A stretch of 52,756 bases of DNA from Xanthomonas bromi (lineage in GTDB: Bacteria > Pseudomonadota > Gammaproteobacteria > Xanthomonadales > Xanthomonadaceae). The stretch spans positions 1 through 52,756 of the forward strand of contig NZ_FLTX01000044.1 in NCBI RefSeq assembly GCF_900092025.1, in the 5' to 3' direction. A program made the position numbers and the translations under genes. Position 1 is the first letter of the stretch. The number at the start of each line of letters is the position of its first letter. This document shows positions 26,336 through 35,479 of this stretch, one piece after another. The notes beneath the pieces are model-generated. The model worked only from the letters and a program-made list of their open reading frames with translations. It had not been told where the DNA came from and searched no databases.

Positions 26336-27321
26336 TCGCGAACTGACGTCAGCCGCTCGGCCACCCAGCGTTCGGCGAAGCCGTCGCCGCGGGCGTTTTC
26401 CAGAAAGCCACAGTGGCCGCCCCAGCGCGCGATTTCCAGCTGCGCGTGCGCCGGCAACTGCCAGGCGGCAAAATCCTCAAACGGAATCACCGGATCGTCT
26501 TCGGCCATCAGGATGTCGACCGGCACCTGCAGGTTGGCCAGGCGTTCGCCGGCAATCGAATAGCTGTCGAAATACGCTTCCAGCGAGCCATGCCCGGTGT
26601 GTTTCACCGCCAGCCAGGCCATCAGCCCGCGCATGTCCAACGCCAGGGTGGCGTCGTCGTAGCCGTGCTGGTCGGGGAATAGCTTGCGCTTGCGCAGCAG
26701 CGAGTCGCGCCATTTACGGCGGAAATACCAGTCGTAGAACTGTGGGCCTTTTTCCAGCTGCAGCATCGTGGCGGCAGGGTCCAGCAACGGACACACTGCC
26801 GCCACCCGTGCCAGGGGCAGACCGGCGGCAGGCGCACGCAACGCCAGCCGCAGGGCGAAATTGCCGCCCAGCGAATACCCGGCCGCCAACAGCTGCGCCG
26901 ACGGAAAGCGCCGCCACAGATCGCCTGCGGCGTTGACGACTTCTTCGATCCGATCGGAATGGAACAGGTCCACATTGAGATGGTGGGTGCCGCCGTGGTC
27001 GCGGAAGTTCAGCCGGAACACCTGATAGCCCAGGCCGAGCAGGCGCGCGGCGGTCAGTCGCATGTAATTCGAATCGGCGCTGCCCTCCCAGCCGTGCAGC
27101 AACAACACGGTGCCGCGCGGCGGCGCATCGCCGGGCGGGACGCTCATCCAGCCCTGCAAGCGCACACCGTCGCCGCCATCGAGAATGTGTTCGCTGGTGA
27201 CTGCGCCGCTAGCGGCCAACAACTGGCGGCTGCGGATGCGCCGCAACGCGCTGCTGCCCAGCACCGATTGCACATGCGGATTGCGCAGCCAACGCGGCGG
27301 CAGATAGTCGGAGGCGTTCAT
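26332..27321 (-). CDS. YheT-family alpha/beta hydrolase
   Basis: 329 residues. The N-terminus PPRWLRNPHVQSVLGS is the YheT/EMB8 family signature. It is followed by the oxyanion segment LLLHGWEGSADSNY, nucleophile elbow GYSLGGN (Ser about 150), acid region AEDDPVIPF and catalytic His in RWGGHCGFLE. Members hydrolyse short-chain esters in vitro; the in-vivo substrate is unknown. It is transcribed with the small membrane protein downstream and lies 59 bp after the plsC end. Confidence 0.88.
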   Translation of the reverse strand: MNASDYLPPRWLRNPHVQSVLGSSALRRIRSRQLLAASGAVTSEHILDGGDGVRLQGWMSVPPGDAPPRGTVLLLHGWEGSADSNYMRLTAARLLGLGYQVFRLNFRDHGGTHHLNVDLFHSDRIEEVVNAAGDLWRRFPSAQLLAAGYSLGGNFALRLALRAPAAGLPLARVAAVCPLLDPAATMLQLEKGPQFYDWYFRRKWRDSLLRKRKLFPDQHGYDDATLALDMRGLMAWLAVKHTGHGSLEAYFDSYSIAGERLANLQVPVDILMAEDDPVIPFEDFAAWQLPAHAQLEIARWGGHCGFLENARGDGFAERWVAERLTSVRE

Positions 27322-27380
27322 GCGCGCATCGCACCGGCGTCGCGATGGGCCGCAGGGGAGAGGTGCGAGCGCATCGCCAG

Positions 27381-28184
27381 CTAGGACTCCATCGCTGCGA
27401 CGATACGCTGGCGCGCGGCGTCGGCCAGGCGGCGACGGCCTTCGATATCCAGCGCGCGGATCGGCTCGAGAAAATGCACTTCGGCCAACCGCGACGGCTC
27501 GCCCAGCAGGCGCACGATATTGGCGAAGAAACTTTCGCGCTCACCGAAGGCCACCACCGCTTGCGCATTGCCGCGCACGCCATAACGCAGCGCCACCGGT
27601 TGTACCGGCACACCGGCTTCCACCGCCGCCTGGAAAATGCGCGCATGGAACGGGCCAACCTCGGTGCCGCCGCGGGTGCGCCCTTCCGGGAAGACTCCGA
27701 CCGGTTTGCCGCTGTGCAGGCGCAGCAGCATTGCCTGCAGCACGCCGCCCAGCGATTCGGTATTGCCGCGCTGATGGAAAATGGTCTGGCCCTTGATTGC
27801 CAGCCAGCCCACCAGCGGCCAGCCGGCGATTTCGCGCTTGGCCACAAACCCCATCACACGCCGGCTGTGCAGCATGGAAATGTCCACCCAGCTGACGTGG
27901 TTGGCCACGAACAAGGTCGCGCCCGGCAGCGGGGTGCCGAAGTGCCGCAGACGAAACCCGAAGATGCGCATCAGGCTGCCTTGCCACCAGCGGACCATCC
28001 GCTCGCCCAGGGTGTCCTCGGGGCCGATGCGGATGCGCGCCAGCGGCGGCGTCACCATGCACAGCGTGGCGATCGGCAGGAACACACACAGATGCAGCAG
28101 CAGCAGCGGCACCCGATACAGGTACCGGAACCAGCGCAGCGGGCCGCCAGCGTCGTGCGTGGCGTCCAGGGATGACTCGCTCAT
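27381..28184 (-). CDS. plsC: 1-acyl-sn-glycerol-3-phosphate acyltransferase
   Basis: 267 residues from ATG 28184; upstream in-frame residues to 28280 look non-coding. An N-terminal membrane helix (about 24-45) is followed by catalytic HX4D motif NHVSWVD (His 96, Asp 101), the substrate-binding FPEGRTRGG block and VPVQPVALRYG. It acylates lysophosphatidate to phosphatidate or, in some paralogues, ornithine lipids; no partner gene is adjacent. A role in phospholipid synthesis is inferred from the motifs. Confidence 0.85.
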   Translation of the reverse strand: MSESSLDATHDAGGPLRWFRYLYRVPLLLLHLCVFLPIATLCMVTPPLARIRIGPEDTLGERMVRWWQGSLMRIFGFRLRHFGTPLPGATLFVANHVSWVDISMLHSRRVMGFVAKREIAGWPLVGWLAIKGQTIFHQRGNTESLGGVLQAMLLRLHSGKPVGVFPEGRTRGGTEVGPFHARIFQAAVEAGVPVQPVALRYGVRGNAQAVVAFGERESFFANIVRLLGEPSRLAEVHFLEPIRALDIEGRRRLADAARQRIVAAMES

Positions 28185-28301
28185 TCGACCAAGGGGACCG
28201 GTAACAGGGGAAGAAGGCACGCCTATTGTGACAGCAGCGTTGCGGCGGCGCAGTGCAGACAACGGGTGGCGCTGTTCCACCCATGCCCTTGCCGGGCCTG
28301 C

Positions 28302-28730
28302 TCAGCCATGGGTGCGCGCCACCACTGCCAGGGTCAGCCGCGACACGCAGACCCGCTTGCCGGCCGGATTTTCGATGACGATATCCCAGACATGGGTGCT
28401 GCGCCCCACATGCACCGCGCGCGTCGTGCCGATGACCACGCCATCGGTGGCCGCGCGCAGATGATTGGCATTGATCTCCAGCCCCACGCACATCTGGCTG
28501 GTCATATCCACGCACAGGTTGCCGGCGCTGCTGCCCAGGGTTTCGGCCAGCACCACCGATGCGCCGCCATGCAGCAGGCCGTAAGGCTGCCTGGTGCGGG
28601 AATCGACCGGCATGGTGGCGCGCAGCCAATCGTCGCCGGCCTCGGTGAACACGATGCCCAGATGTTCGATCAGGGTGTTTCGGCTGGCGGCATTGAGGGC
28701 GGCTAGATCGACGGGTTCGCGGAAGGTCAT
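28302..28730 (-). CDS. hotdog-fold acyl-CoA thioesterase (PaaI/YdiI type)
   Basis: 142 residues, standard size. The signature GLLHGGASVVLAETLGSSAGN contains the catalytic acid (Glu) of the PaaI/YdiI/MenI group. Later strands contain GLEINANHLRAATDGVVIGT and HVGRSTHVWDIVIENPAGK. Probably cleaves aromatic or menaquinone/ubiquinone-related CoA esters; the exact substrate cannot be told. Confidence 0.87.
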   Translation of the reverse strand: MTFREPVDLAALNAASRNTLIEHLGIVFTEAGDDWLRATMPVDSRTRQPYGLLHGGASVVLAETLGSSAGNLCVDMTSQMCVGLEINANHLRAATDGVVIGTTRAVHVGRSTHVWDIVIENPAGKRVCVSRLTLAVVARTHG

Positions 28731-28734
28731 GGGC

Positions 28735-28767
28735 TGGGATTTGGGAGTGGGGATTGGGGAATCGCAA
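28735..28767. repeat. short GGGATTNG-type low-complexity tract
   Basis: A GGGATTTGGGAGTGGGGATT-like run related to the tract at 8511-8612, directly upstream of the thioesterase start. Confidence 0.5.
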
Positions 28768-28844
28768 CAGCGTTTGCGGCGACGGGGTGGTGCACGCCGC
28801 GACGGTAACAGGCCGAGCAGGGTCCTTGCTTGTCGAACGCTGGC

Positions 28845-28883
28845 GGGATCGGCCCAACCTGAGGTGATCTCAGGGCCGATCCC
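28845..28883 (-). terminator. hairpin after the PLD gene
   Basis: Perfect 11-bp arms GGGATCGGCCC / GGGCCGATCCC; the 17-nt loop itself contains TGAG-N5-CTCA. It lies 58 bp downstream of the phospholipase-D gene end on the minus strand. There is no U-tract. Confidence 0.55.
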
Positions 28884-28940
28884 GATCGGTACGGGCCCGG
28901 TGCTGCATGCGGGGCCGGTGCACGGCCGGCACCGTGGTGC

Positions 28941-30953
28941 TTACAGGATCGGCACCAGACCGGCGCCGAAGGCGGTCAACATGCGTACCAGCAGCCACTT
29001 CGGGCCGACGTTGACTTCCGGGAAGTCGCCGACCGCCACGTAGCACTGCCGAAAGTGCGGGTCCTGCCGCTGCAGCGGAAATGGGCAATCAGGGCCCGGC
29101 TGGAACTCGTAGTTGGTGGCGTAACGCCACGGCCAGAAGTCCAGCACCGGCAAGGCTTCGGAGACCTTGCCCACGCTGTAGTTCAACCCGCTCAACAGCG
29201 GCGGCTTTTCGCGCGAGGCCACCGTCCATGAATTTTCCGGGGCGATATCGCGTTCGATGCTCGCGGCCAAGGCCTGCGCAAAGCGCGCGTCGTCGATCAC
29301 CACGGCCGCTTCGGTGTTGTAGTTCTCGCTACGCGGGTCGAAGTTGTGCGTGCCGATCACGCCGATGCGGCGATCCACCACCAACGACTTGGCATGCAGG
29401 CCCATACGGGCGCCGGCGCGGGTCACCGGCAGCGGCTTGTTGACGGCGCGCGTGCCCAGGAACGAGGGCCGCGTTTCGGTACGCAGCACGCGCCGATCGA
29501 CCTGGCTACCGCCGCGCGCACGGCCGCTGCTGCCGCGCAGCGTGCTCGCCGACGGTGGCTGTGCGTCGCCACCGCCGCCACTGCCGCGCATCGCGTTGCC
29601 AGCCGCACTGCCGCCGATCAGGCGATTGCTGCGGCTGTCTTCGTTGATCTCCGAAGCAGGGTTGAGCGGATCCGGTACCAGGTTGGCGTAATCCACCGGG
29701 GCATTCAGCGGAAACGGCTTGAACTCGTACACGTTGAAGCCCAGCTCGCGCATGTTGCGGCGTTTGAACTTGTACGACAGCGCATACACGATGGGGTTGT
29801 CGGTGGCGGCCAGGCTATTGGTCGACACCACGATGCGCGGCGGTTGCGGGTGTTTGCGCAAGTTGCGGAAAATCGCCTGCGCCTGGTCGGACAACACCAG
29901 GTATGGCGTCTGCAGCAGCACTTCCTGCTGCGCGCCGGCAATCAGGCTGTCCAGTTCCGGCGCCGTGGAGATCGCCTTGGCGGCGTGTTCCTTGCGGTGT
30001 TTTTGCGGCAGATCGGCCACGTACAGCACGCGTTGCACCGGGATGGCCGGGGTCACGAAGGCGTCGCGGACGAATTGCGGGTCGCGCGCCTCCTGATCCA
30101 CCCGCGCCACCCGGTCCGGGCGGCGGAACTGCACCGGCGGCATCTGCGGCGCGCCCTGCTCCAGCAGCACACGGCCGACATCGTTCAGGCGCTCGGCCGG
30201 CACGCTGCGCCGCGCGCGCCAGAACGCATCGAAGTTGGCCGCCATCGCGCGTACTTCCGGCCCGGCCAGGATCACGTCGCGGTCGCGAAAGTTGTATTCG
30301 CTGTCCCAGTCGTAATAGTCGTCCTGGTAATTGCGCCCGCCGACCACGCCCAGCACGTCGTCCACCACCAGCAGCTTGTTGTGCATGCGCTGATTGAAGC
30401 GGCGGAAACAGCACGCCACGCTGCCGACGTAATCGAAGTAATTGAGTTTGACCTTGCCGAAGGTGGGGTTGTAGATCCGCAGCTGCAGGTTTTCGTGGGT
30501 GCTGGCCAGCGCGCCGAGAATCTGCAGATCGGCGATCGCCGACAGCTGATCGATCAGGATGCGCACCTTGACCCCGCGCTGCGCGGCGTCCACCAGCGCA
30601 TCCAACACCATGCGCGCACTGTCGTCCTTGTCGAAGATGTAGGTCTGCAGATCGACGCTGCGGGTGGCGCTGCGGATCAGGTTGAGCCGGGCCACCAGCG
30701 ATTCTTCGCCGTGGTCGACGATGGTGGCGTAATGCCGCGGCGCCGCCGGTGTGGAGGCGGTGATCGCCTCGCCGCCCAGCGTACGCAGTGGCGAGGGTTG
30801 GGCACAGTGATTGGCCTGGGTGCAATTCACCACGGTGCTGCGCGCGGCAGCGGCAACGCCCGCGGCACGGTTGCGTTCGGTTTGCGACAGGCCGGCGCAT
30901 CCGGTGCCGAGCAACACCGTTGCCAGCACGAGCACCCTCAACAGGAACGTCAC
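28941..30953 (-). CDS. phospholipase D / cardiolipin synthase C-like lipoprotein
   Basis: 670 residues from GTG 30953, whose GTGA overlaps the yceI stop. The lipobox is in LLGTGC (Cys about 19). Two HKD motifs are present: HNKLLVVDDVLGVVGGRNY, and HAKSLVVDRRIGVIGTHNF near 560. The layout matches ClsC/YmdC, which condenses phosphatidylethanolamine and phosphatidylglycerol to cardiolipin, but the protein is much longer than E. coli ClsC (about 470). The extra length is partly a Ser/Gly/Arg-rich insert (about 475-545, SAAGNAMRGSGGGGDAQPP) just before the second HKD. It is the last gene of a parA-sixA-yceI-PLD run. Confidence 0.85.
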   Translation of the reverse strand: MTFLLRVLVLATVLLGTGCAGLSQTERNRAAGVAAAARSTVVNCTQANHCAQPSPLRTLGGEAITASTPAAPRHYATIVDHGEESLVARLNLIRSATRSVDLQTYIFDKDDSARMVLDALVDAAQRGVKVRILIDQLSAIADLQILGALASTHENLQLRIYNPTFGKVKLNYFDYVGSVACCFRRFNQRMHNKLLVVDDVLGVVGGRNYQDDYYDWDSEYNFRDRDVILAGPEVRAMAANFDAFWRARRSVPAERLNDVGRVLLEQGAPQMPPVQFRRPDRVARVDQEARDPQFVRDAFVTPAIPVQRVLYVADLPQKHRKEHAAKAISTAPELDSLIAGAQQEVLLQTPYLVLSDQAQAIFRNLRKHPQPPRIVVSTNSLAATDNPIVYALSYKFKRRNMRELGFNVYEFKPFPLNAPVDYANLVPDPLNPASEINEDSRSNRLIGGSAAGNAMRGSGGGGDAQPPSASTLRGSSGRARGGSQVDRRVLRTETRPSFLGTRAVNKPLPVTRAGARMGLHAKSLVVDRRIGVIGTHNFDPRSENYNTEAAVVIDDARFAQALAASIERDIAPENSWTVASREKPPLLSGLNYSVGKVSEALPVLDFWPWRYATNYEFQPGPDCPFPLQRQDPHFRQCYVAVGDFPEVNVGPKWLLVRMLTAFGAGLVPIL

Positions 30954-31522
30954 GGGCGCCGCGCCTCCTGCAAACGCCCACGCAAAACGAATGTCACCCT
31001 GTCGCCCAGGGCCATCTGCCACGCATTCATTCCGTAACGTCCACGCAGAACCGTGCCTCGACTGATCACATCGCAATCATAGCCCGGCCGCGTGCATTCA
31101 GCCGGGGCCAAATGCAGGGTCTCCAGATGGGTGATTCCGCGAAGGGTCAGGTTGCCGGTGATGTCGCCGCCGCGCTTGACCACGTCATCGGTGTACGGCA
31201 GCGACTCGAACTCCACCACCGGATAGCGGGCTACGTCGAAGAAATCCTCGCCTCGCATCCAGCCGGTGTAGCGGTCCTTGCCCGGGATCTCCACCTGGGT
31301 GGCATCCAGCCGGAACCGCACCTGCTGGCGTTTGTCGGGCAATTCCACCACTTCACCGCGAAACCGCGGGAAAAACCCCTCGATCTTCATGCCGAAGCGG
31401 GTTCTGATCTCGAACCCGAAACGCGACTGCGCCGGATCGATGGAATTCACCTTCTGCTGCGCCAGGCAAGGCAGCGTGACCCAGAGCGCGAGCCAGGCGA
31501 ACCAGCGCAGCGACGATGACAC
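30950..31522 (-). CDS. YceI-family periplasmic protein
   Basis: 190 residues from GTG 31522; the start lies 3 bp after the sixA stop. Signal peptide about 1-21 (cleavage near CLAQQ). Lipocalin-like YceI fold with IDPAQSRFGFEIRTRFGMKIEGFFPRF at the start, DRYTGWMRGEDFFDVARYPVVEFES (conserved core) and NLTLRGITHLETL. Homologues bind polyisoprenoids. It is embedded in a minus-strand run with overlapping or near-overlapping genes. Confidence 0.87.
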   Translation of the reverse strand: MSSSLRWFAWLALWVTLPCLAQQKVNSIDPAQSRFGFEIRTRFGMKIEGFFPRFRGEVVELPDKRQQVRFRLDATQVEIPGKDRYTGWMRGEDFFDVARYPVVEFESLPYTDDVVKRGGDITGNLTLRGITHLETLHLAPAECTRPGYDCDVISRGTVLRGRYGMNAWQMALGDRVTFVLRGRLQEARRP

Positions 31523-31525
31523 GGA

Positions 31526-32002
31526 TCAAGGCCACCAGAAGGCGGTCAGGCGGGCGATGCCCGGCTCGATGGTGGCCTCCAGCGGCAAGGCCAGCAACGC
31601 AATCGAGGCGGTGGGCATGCCGCGGTAATCGCCGGTCTGGCCGCTGTGCATCAACGCCGCCAGTCGCTCCAGACCGGGATTGTGACCGACCAGCAGCAGG
31701 CGCTCGGCTTCGCGGTGTTCGTCCACCAGGCTGGCCAGAGTGCCGGGAGTGGCCTCGTAGATGCGCTCGTCCAGGCGTTGTTCGATATAGCCGGTGAGCG
31801 CGAGCACCGCCTCCAGGGTTTCGCGCGCGCGCCGGGCAGGCGAGCACAACACCCGGTCGGGCACCAATCGCTGTTCGCGCAGCCAGCGGCCGGCCGATTC
31901 GGCCTCGGCGATGCCATGTGGCGACAGCGGGCGATCGAAATCGGCCTGACCGGTATCGGCCGGTTCGGCATGGGCATGTCGCAACAAGATCAATTCGCGC
32001 AT
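31526..32002 (-). CDS. sixA: phosphohistidine phosphatase SixA
   Basis: 158 residues, histidine-phosphatase fold. The catalytic LLRHAHAEP (His 9) is followed by DRPLSPHGIAEAESAGRWL and CSPARRARETLEAV, and the second catalytic His in VGHNPGLERLAALM. E. coli SixA dephosphorylates phosphohistidine on phosphotransferase or phosphorelay proteins; here the partner is unknown. It is 15 bp downstream of the parA-like gene. Confidence 0.87.
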   Translation of the reverse strand: MRELILLRHAHAEPADTGQADFDRPLSPHGIAEAESAGRWLREQRLVPDRVLCSPARRARETLEAVLALTGYIEQRLDERIYEATPGTLASLVDEHREAERLLLVGHNPGLERLAALMHSGQTGDYRGMPTASIALLALPLEATIEPGIARLTAFWWP

Positions 32003-32017
32003 AGGAACTTTCCGGTT

Positions 32018-32650
32018 CTAGGACTTCTTGAGCCACTTGAACAGCGGCTCCCAGTCCTGTTGATGGTCGCGCACCTGCGCCGAGCGGTAGTCGAACAAAC
32101 TGCGCCCCAGCCCGGCCATGACCACGTAGGCCTGGGTGTCGCGCAGTTGGGCCACCAGCGGATACGGCCAGCTGCCGATCATCTCGGCGGCCTGTTGCGA
32201 GGTCTGGGTCCAGGGGCGGGCGCGGTTGAGCACCAGGCCCACCGGCAGTTTGCGCTGATGCACGCGCGGCACCTTGGCCAGCGTGTTGAGAAAGCCCACC
32301 ACCGCTTCGATATCCAGCGCCGAGGACAACACCGGCACCACGATGGCATCGACATGGTCGAGGAATCCGCCCAGCTCGTCGGCCATCGCTCCGGCAGGCG
32401 CATCGATGACCAGGGTATCGGTGCCGTCCGGCACCGCGGCCTGCCAGCTGCGGCGCTTGGTGGCGTCGATCGGCAATACGGCACTTTCCAGACTGGCGCG
32501 GCGCTCTGCCCAACGGGTGGACGAGCCTTGCGGATCGGCATCTGCCAGCACCGTGCGCTGGCCTTGCAACGCCGCATGTGCCGCCAGATTGGTGGCGATC
32601 GTGGTCTTGCCGACGCCGCCTTTGGAGGCGGCCACCAGGACTGTCTTCAT
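32018..32650 (-). CDS. ParA-family ATPase (orphan)
   Basis: 210 residues. Deviant Walker A SKGGVGKTTIATNLA (about 9-23), DADPQGSSTRWAERR, LVIDAPAGAMADEL and VVPVLSSALDIEAVVGF are ParA/MinD-type motifs. It lacks the N-terminal helix-turn-helix of plasmid ParA and there is no parB-like gene nearby, so it is an orphan of the short, chromosomal kind. Such proteins often position protein cargo on the nucleoid. It leads the parA-sixA-yceI-PLD run. Confidence 0.87.
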   Translation of the reverse strand: MKTVLVAASKGGVGKTTIATNLAAHAALQGQRTVLADADPQGSSTRWAERRASLESAVLPIDATKRRSWQAAVPDGTDTLVIDAPAGAMADELGGFLDHVDAIVVPVLSSALDIEAVVGFLNTLAKVPRVHQRKLPVGLVLNRARPWTQTSQQAAEMIGSWPYPLVAQLRDTQAYVVMAGLGRSLFDYRSAQVRDHQQDWEPLFKWLKKS

Positions 32651-32993
32651 GCACGCCTCGCTTCCGGGAGCAGGCCGGCAGCGTACACCGCAGCACGGTG
32701 AGGGAGTAGTCGAAACGCGTTAAACGTGTGGATGGCGTACAGGCACAGACAGCGCAGACCTCCAGCCAAGGGACGCAACGCCTTGTGCCGCAGGTGCGCG
32801 CGGCAATCACGGCCCCTCATCCAGTCGCGAAATCATCTCCGTAGTTGCCCAGGTGCGGTCGTGCATTGCATGGGCATGGCGTCGTCGCAATGCAGCATGG
32901 ACGCGACGTTGGACGTTTCGGCATGCCCCGAGCGACCGGGCGCAAGCGCATGCATGCACGACTGCCGCGACGGCCCGTGTCAGCGCCGCTGCC
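32651..32993. other. intergenic region, no gene seen
   Basis: 343 bp between the ParA-type gene start and the AEC transporter end. No recognisable protein, tRNA or strong hairpin. It must hold the promoter of the parA-sixA-yceI-PLD run. Confidence 0.5.
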
Positions 32994-33911
32994 TTACGCC
33001 ACCAACCGCGCCAGCAGCCAGGCCCACGCCGGCAGCGTCAGCAACGACAACAGGATGCTGTAGCCAACCATTGCTGCAGCCAGACGCGGCGCCAGCCGGT
33101 GCGAAATGGCCAGCGCCGCGGCGGTGATCATGGTGGGCATGGCCGATTCGAGCACGGTGGTCTGCAGCATCTGCCCGTGCAGGCCAAGCACCCACGACAG
33201 CGGCAAGGCCAGGACCGGCATCAGCAGCAGCTTGAACACCAGGCCCACGGCCAGCGGCTTGAGTTCGTCGGCCGGCAGGCGCAGCTGCAGCGAAAAGCCC
33301 ACCGACAGCATCACCAGCGGCAACATCGCATCGGCCAGATTCTTGAGGCCGGAGCCGATCCAGTTCGGCGCTTGCTCGGGCATCAGCGTCAAGGCGAACA
33401 GCAGCGCCCACAACGGCGGGAACTGCAGCACGCGCAGCAGGATCAGCCGCGCGGTCGGCGGGGTGTCGCCGCTGTACCGGGCCAGCACGTACAGCCCGAA
33501 CGTGGACAGCAACACAAAGGTGCCGAACTGGTCGTAGACCACGGCATACGGCAGCGCGTGATCGCCGATCAGCGCGCGCACCATGGGGAAGCCGATAAAG
33601 CTGGAATTGGTGAACACCACGCACATCAGCAGCGCCGCGTATTCGGCGCGACCGAAGCGCAGCAGGCGGCTGCAGCCCCATAGCAACGGCACGATGATGG
33701 CGGTGAGCAGCCACGGGGTCGCAATCACGCCGCCCAGCGCCGCGTCCAGATGCAGGCGTGGGACATAGCTCAGCACCGACGCCGGCAGGCAGATGTACAG
33801 CACGATCCGGTTGAGCACATCGGCGCTGTTGTCCGGCAACACCCGCAGGCGGGCGAACAGCAGGCCCAACCCCAACATGGCCAGAATCAAGGCAAATGCA
33901 TCCACCGCCAT
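32994..33911 (-). CDS. AEC-family transporter (auxin efflux carrier/malonate type)
   Basis: 305 residues from ATG 33911. About ten membrane helices in the two-bundle AEC arrangement: LILAMLGLGLLFARLRVLPD (helix 1), CLPASVLSYVP, TNSSFIGFPMVRALIGDHAL, PPLWALLFALTL, LPLVMLSVGFSLQLR and AMPTMITAAALAISH. Exports or exchanges organic acids or similar; substrate not inferable. It is monocistronic as far as can be seen. Confidence 0.88.
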   Translation of the reverse strand: MAVDAFALILAMLGLGLLFARLRVLPDNSADVLNRIVLYICLPASVLSYVPRLHLDAALGGVIATPWLLTAIIVPLLWGCSRLLRFGRAEYAALLMCVVFTNSSFIGFPMVRALIGDHALPYAVVYDQFGTFVLLSTFGLYVLARYSGDTPPTARLILLRVLQFPPLWALLFALTLMPEQAPNWIGSGLKNLADAMLPLVMLSVGFSLQLRLPADELKPLAVGLVFKLLLMPVLALPLSWVLGLHGQMLQTTVLESAMPTMITAAALAISHRLAPRLAAAMVGYSILLSLLTLPAWAWLLARLVA

Positions 33912-34649
33912 GCGCGATCGTATCCGTTGGGAAGCCACGCACAGGATCGCATAGCGCGCGGCACGCGCTTGGTGGGACGTTGGTGGCGCGAGGCGCACGA
34001 CACCCAAGCTCCGGTCACCGCGAAGCTGCAACGACGTCACTGTTCCCTATGCGGAAGCCAGCGTGTCGAAGGCGCGGTGCCCTCTGCGCTCGCGGGACAC
34101 GCCGTCACTCCCCCCGGGGGGCGCGTTGGTGGCGTCCAGACTGCCAATAGTCGCGCCAGCGGCGAGGACACCGCACCAGACAGGCGACGGGTGACCTTGT
34201 TGAAGAACGAAGACATGGCCTCGCGCGGCGGCTGGCTGCTGTAGCGAAAGCGATGCACACCGACCAACGCACCTGCGCCTGCCCGCCCGCCGTCGCGGGA
34301 CTTTCCGCGGCATGGATGCCGCCTCAGGGCTTACAAGGACGTACTTGCAGCGTGTCCTGCGATGGTGGGCGGGCAAGAGCCTGATGCCGAGCCGCAGCCC
34401 AATGCGCTGCGTCTCCCGCTTCGGCCTCGCAAGTCAGGACGCTACAGCTTTCGGCGTCGTTTCGCTCCCGCGCACAGACCTGATCGGCCCTTCACGGATC
34501 CTGTGGAATCGAGGTTACGAGCGTCGTACCGGCAAGCGGCAGGCCGGCGCACCAGATCGCGACGGTGTGATCAGCTGAAAATGCCTGAGCAAGCATCGTC
34601 CCGATTCACGACCTGCGCTGCGGGCCATTCCCGCAGCGCGGCAAGGTGC
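33912..34649. other. 738-bp region without a confident gene
   Basis: No recognised family in any frame. One short minus-strand frame (about 34037-34216, starting MSSFFNKVTRRLSGAV, 59 residues, Ser/Pro/Arg-rich) could be a small or truncated gene, but its ribosome-binding site is weak and it has no visible homologue. There are no inverted-repeat ends or transposase remnants that I can identify. Confidence 0.45.
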
Positions 34650-35285
34650 TTACGGGAAGTGTGGCGGGTTGGCCTGCCAGGCTGCGAAGACCTCGGCCAG
34701 GGTGGCGCGCTCTGCCTCGCGCCACTCCGGCAATAGGCTGGCGTAGTTGGCGGTGCTGCTCCAACGCTCCGGCCAGGTGCGCACGGCTGCCGCATACCAC
34801 TCAACCGCCTCGCGCTTGCGTCCGGCGCGCCAGAGCGCGAGAGCGGCCGTGGTCGGCAGCCATTCCGGCGCGGCCGGGCGGCCGTTGGCCAGGTTGGCCC
34901 ACTGCTGCAACGCCTTGTCGACCTGGTCTGCACGCAGCAGGTCCCACCCATAGTTCCAGGTGATGGCCCGGTACTGCTGGCTGCCGTTGGACACCAGCGC
35001 CAGCGCGCCCTGATAGAGCTCATCGCCCAACTCGGTGCGCCCGCCGGCGTAGGCCAGCGACGCCAACTGCGCGCGCGGATCGGCCGCGCGGGCGTCACGC
35101 TGCACCATCGATGCAAGCCGGTCGATGACTGCATCGCCCTGGCCCTGTACGGCGACCACCGCCTTGGTGGTACTGCGGTCTTCGTCGAAATAGAACTCCT
35201 TGGGCTTGGGCAGGCTCTGCGCCTGTGCCAACGACCACACCCCTCCGAGCAGGGCCACAGCGGCCCACGCGTATTTCCTTTTCAC
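34650..35285 (-). CDS. secreted helical (TPR-like) protein of unknown function
   Basis: 211 residues from GTG 35285, chosen because AGGGGA lies 6 bp upstream and the signal peptide (about 1-22, ...SLAQAQS) starts there. The mature part has helical repeats: PRAQLASLAYAGGRTELGDELYQGALALV, ITWNYGWDLLRADQVDKALQQW, LALWRAGRKREAVEWYAAAV. Family not recognised by name. The gene is divergent from the fused indolepyruvate oxidoreductase gene. Confidence 0.75.
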   Translation of the reverse strand: MKRKYAWAAVALLGGVWSLAQAQSLPKPKEFYFDEDRSTTKAVVAVQGQGDAVIDRLASMVQRDARAADPRAQLASLAYAGGRTELGDELYQGALALVSNGSQQYRAITWNYGWDLLRADQVDKALQQWANLANGRPAAPEWLPTTAALALWRAGRKREAVEWYAAAVRTWPERWSSTANYASLLPEWREAERATLAEVFAAWQANPPHFP

Positions 35286-35479
35286 TGTTTTTCCCCTGAC
35301 AGCAAACGGCTCCTTCCCGTCCACATCCTAACCCGCAGCGTGTCGGCTGCCCATCCGCAGAGGAACGGATGCATGAAAGCTGACTGCTACACTTTGCCCC
35401 GCCGTTTGGAATCCGTCGGGTGCGTCAGATAGTTTCAGATGACATGCACCCAGGCCCTGCCACCCTTTCCGGGCACGCC

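Noticed and set aside
34312..34578. Plus-strand 88-codon frame in the gene-poor stretch
   Set aside because: No Shine-Dalgarno, no similarity, composition typical of random high-G+C sequence.
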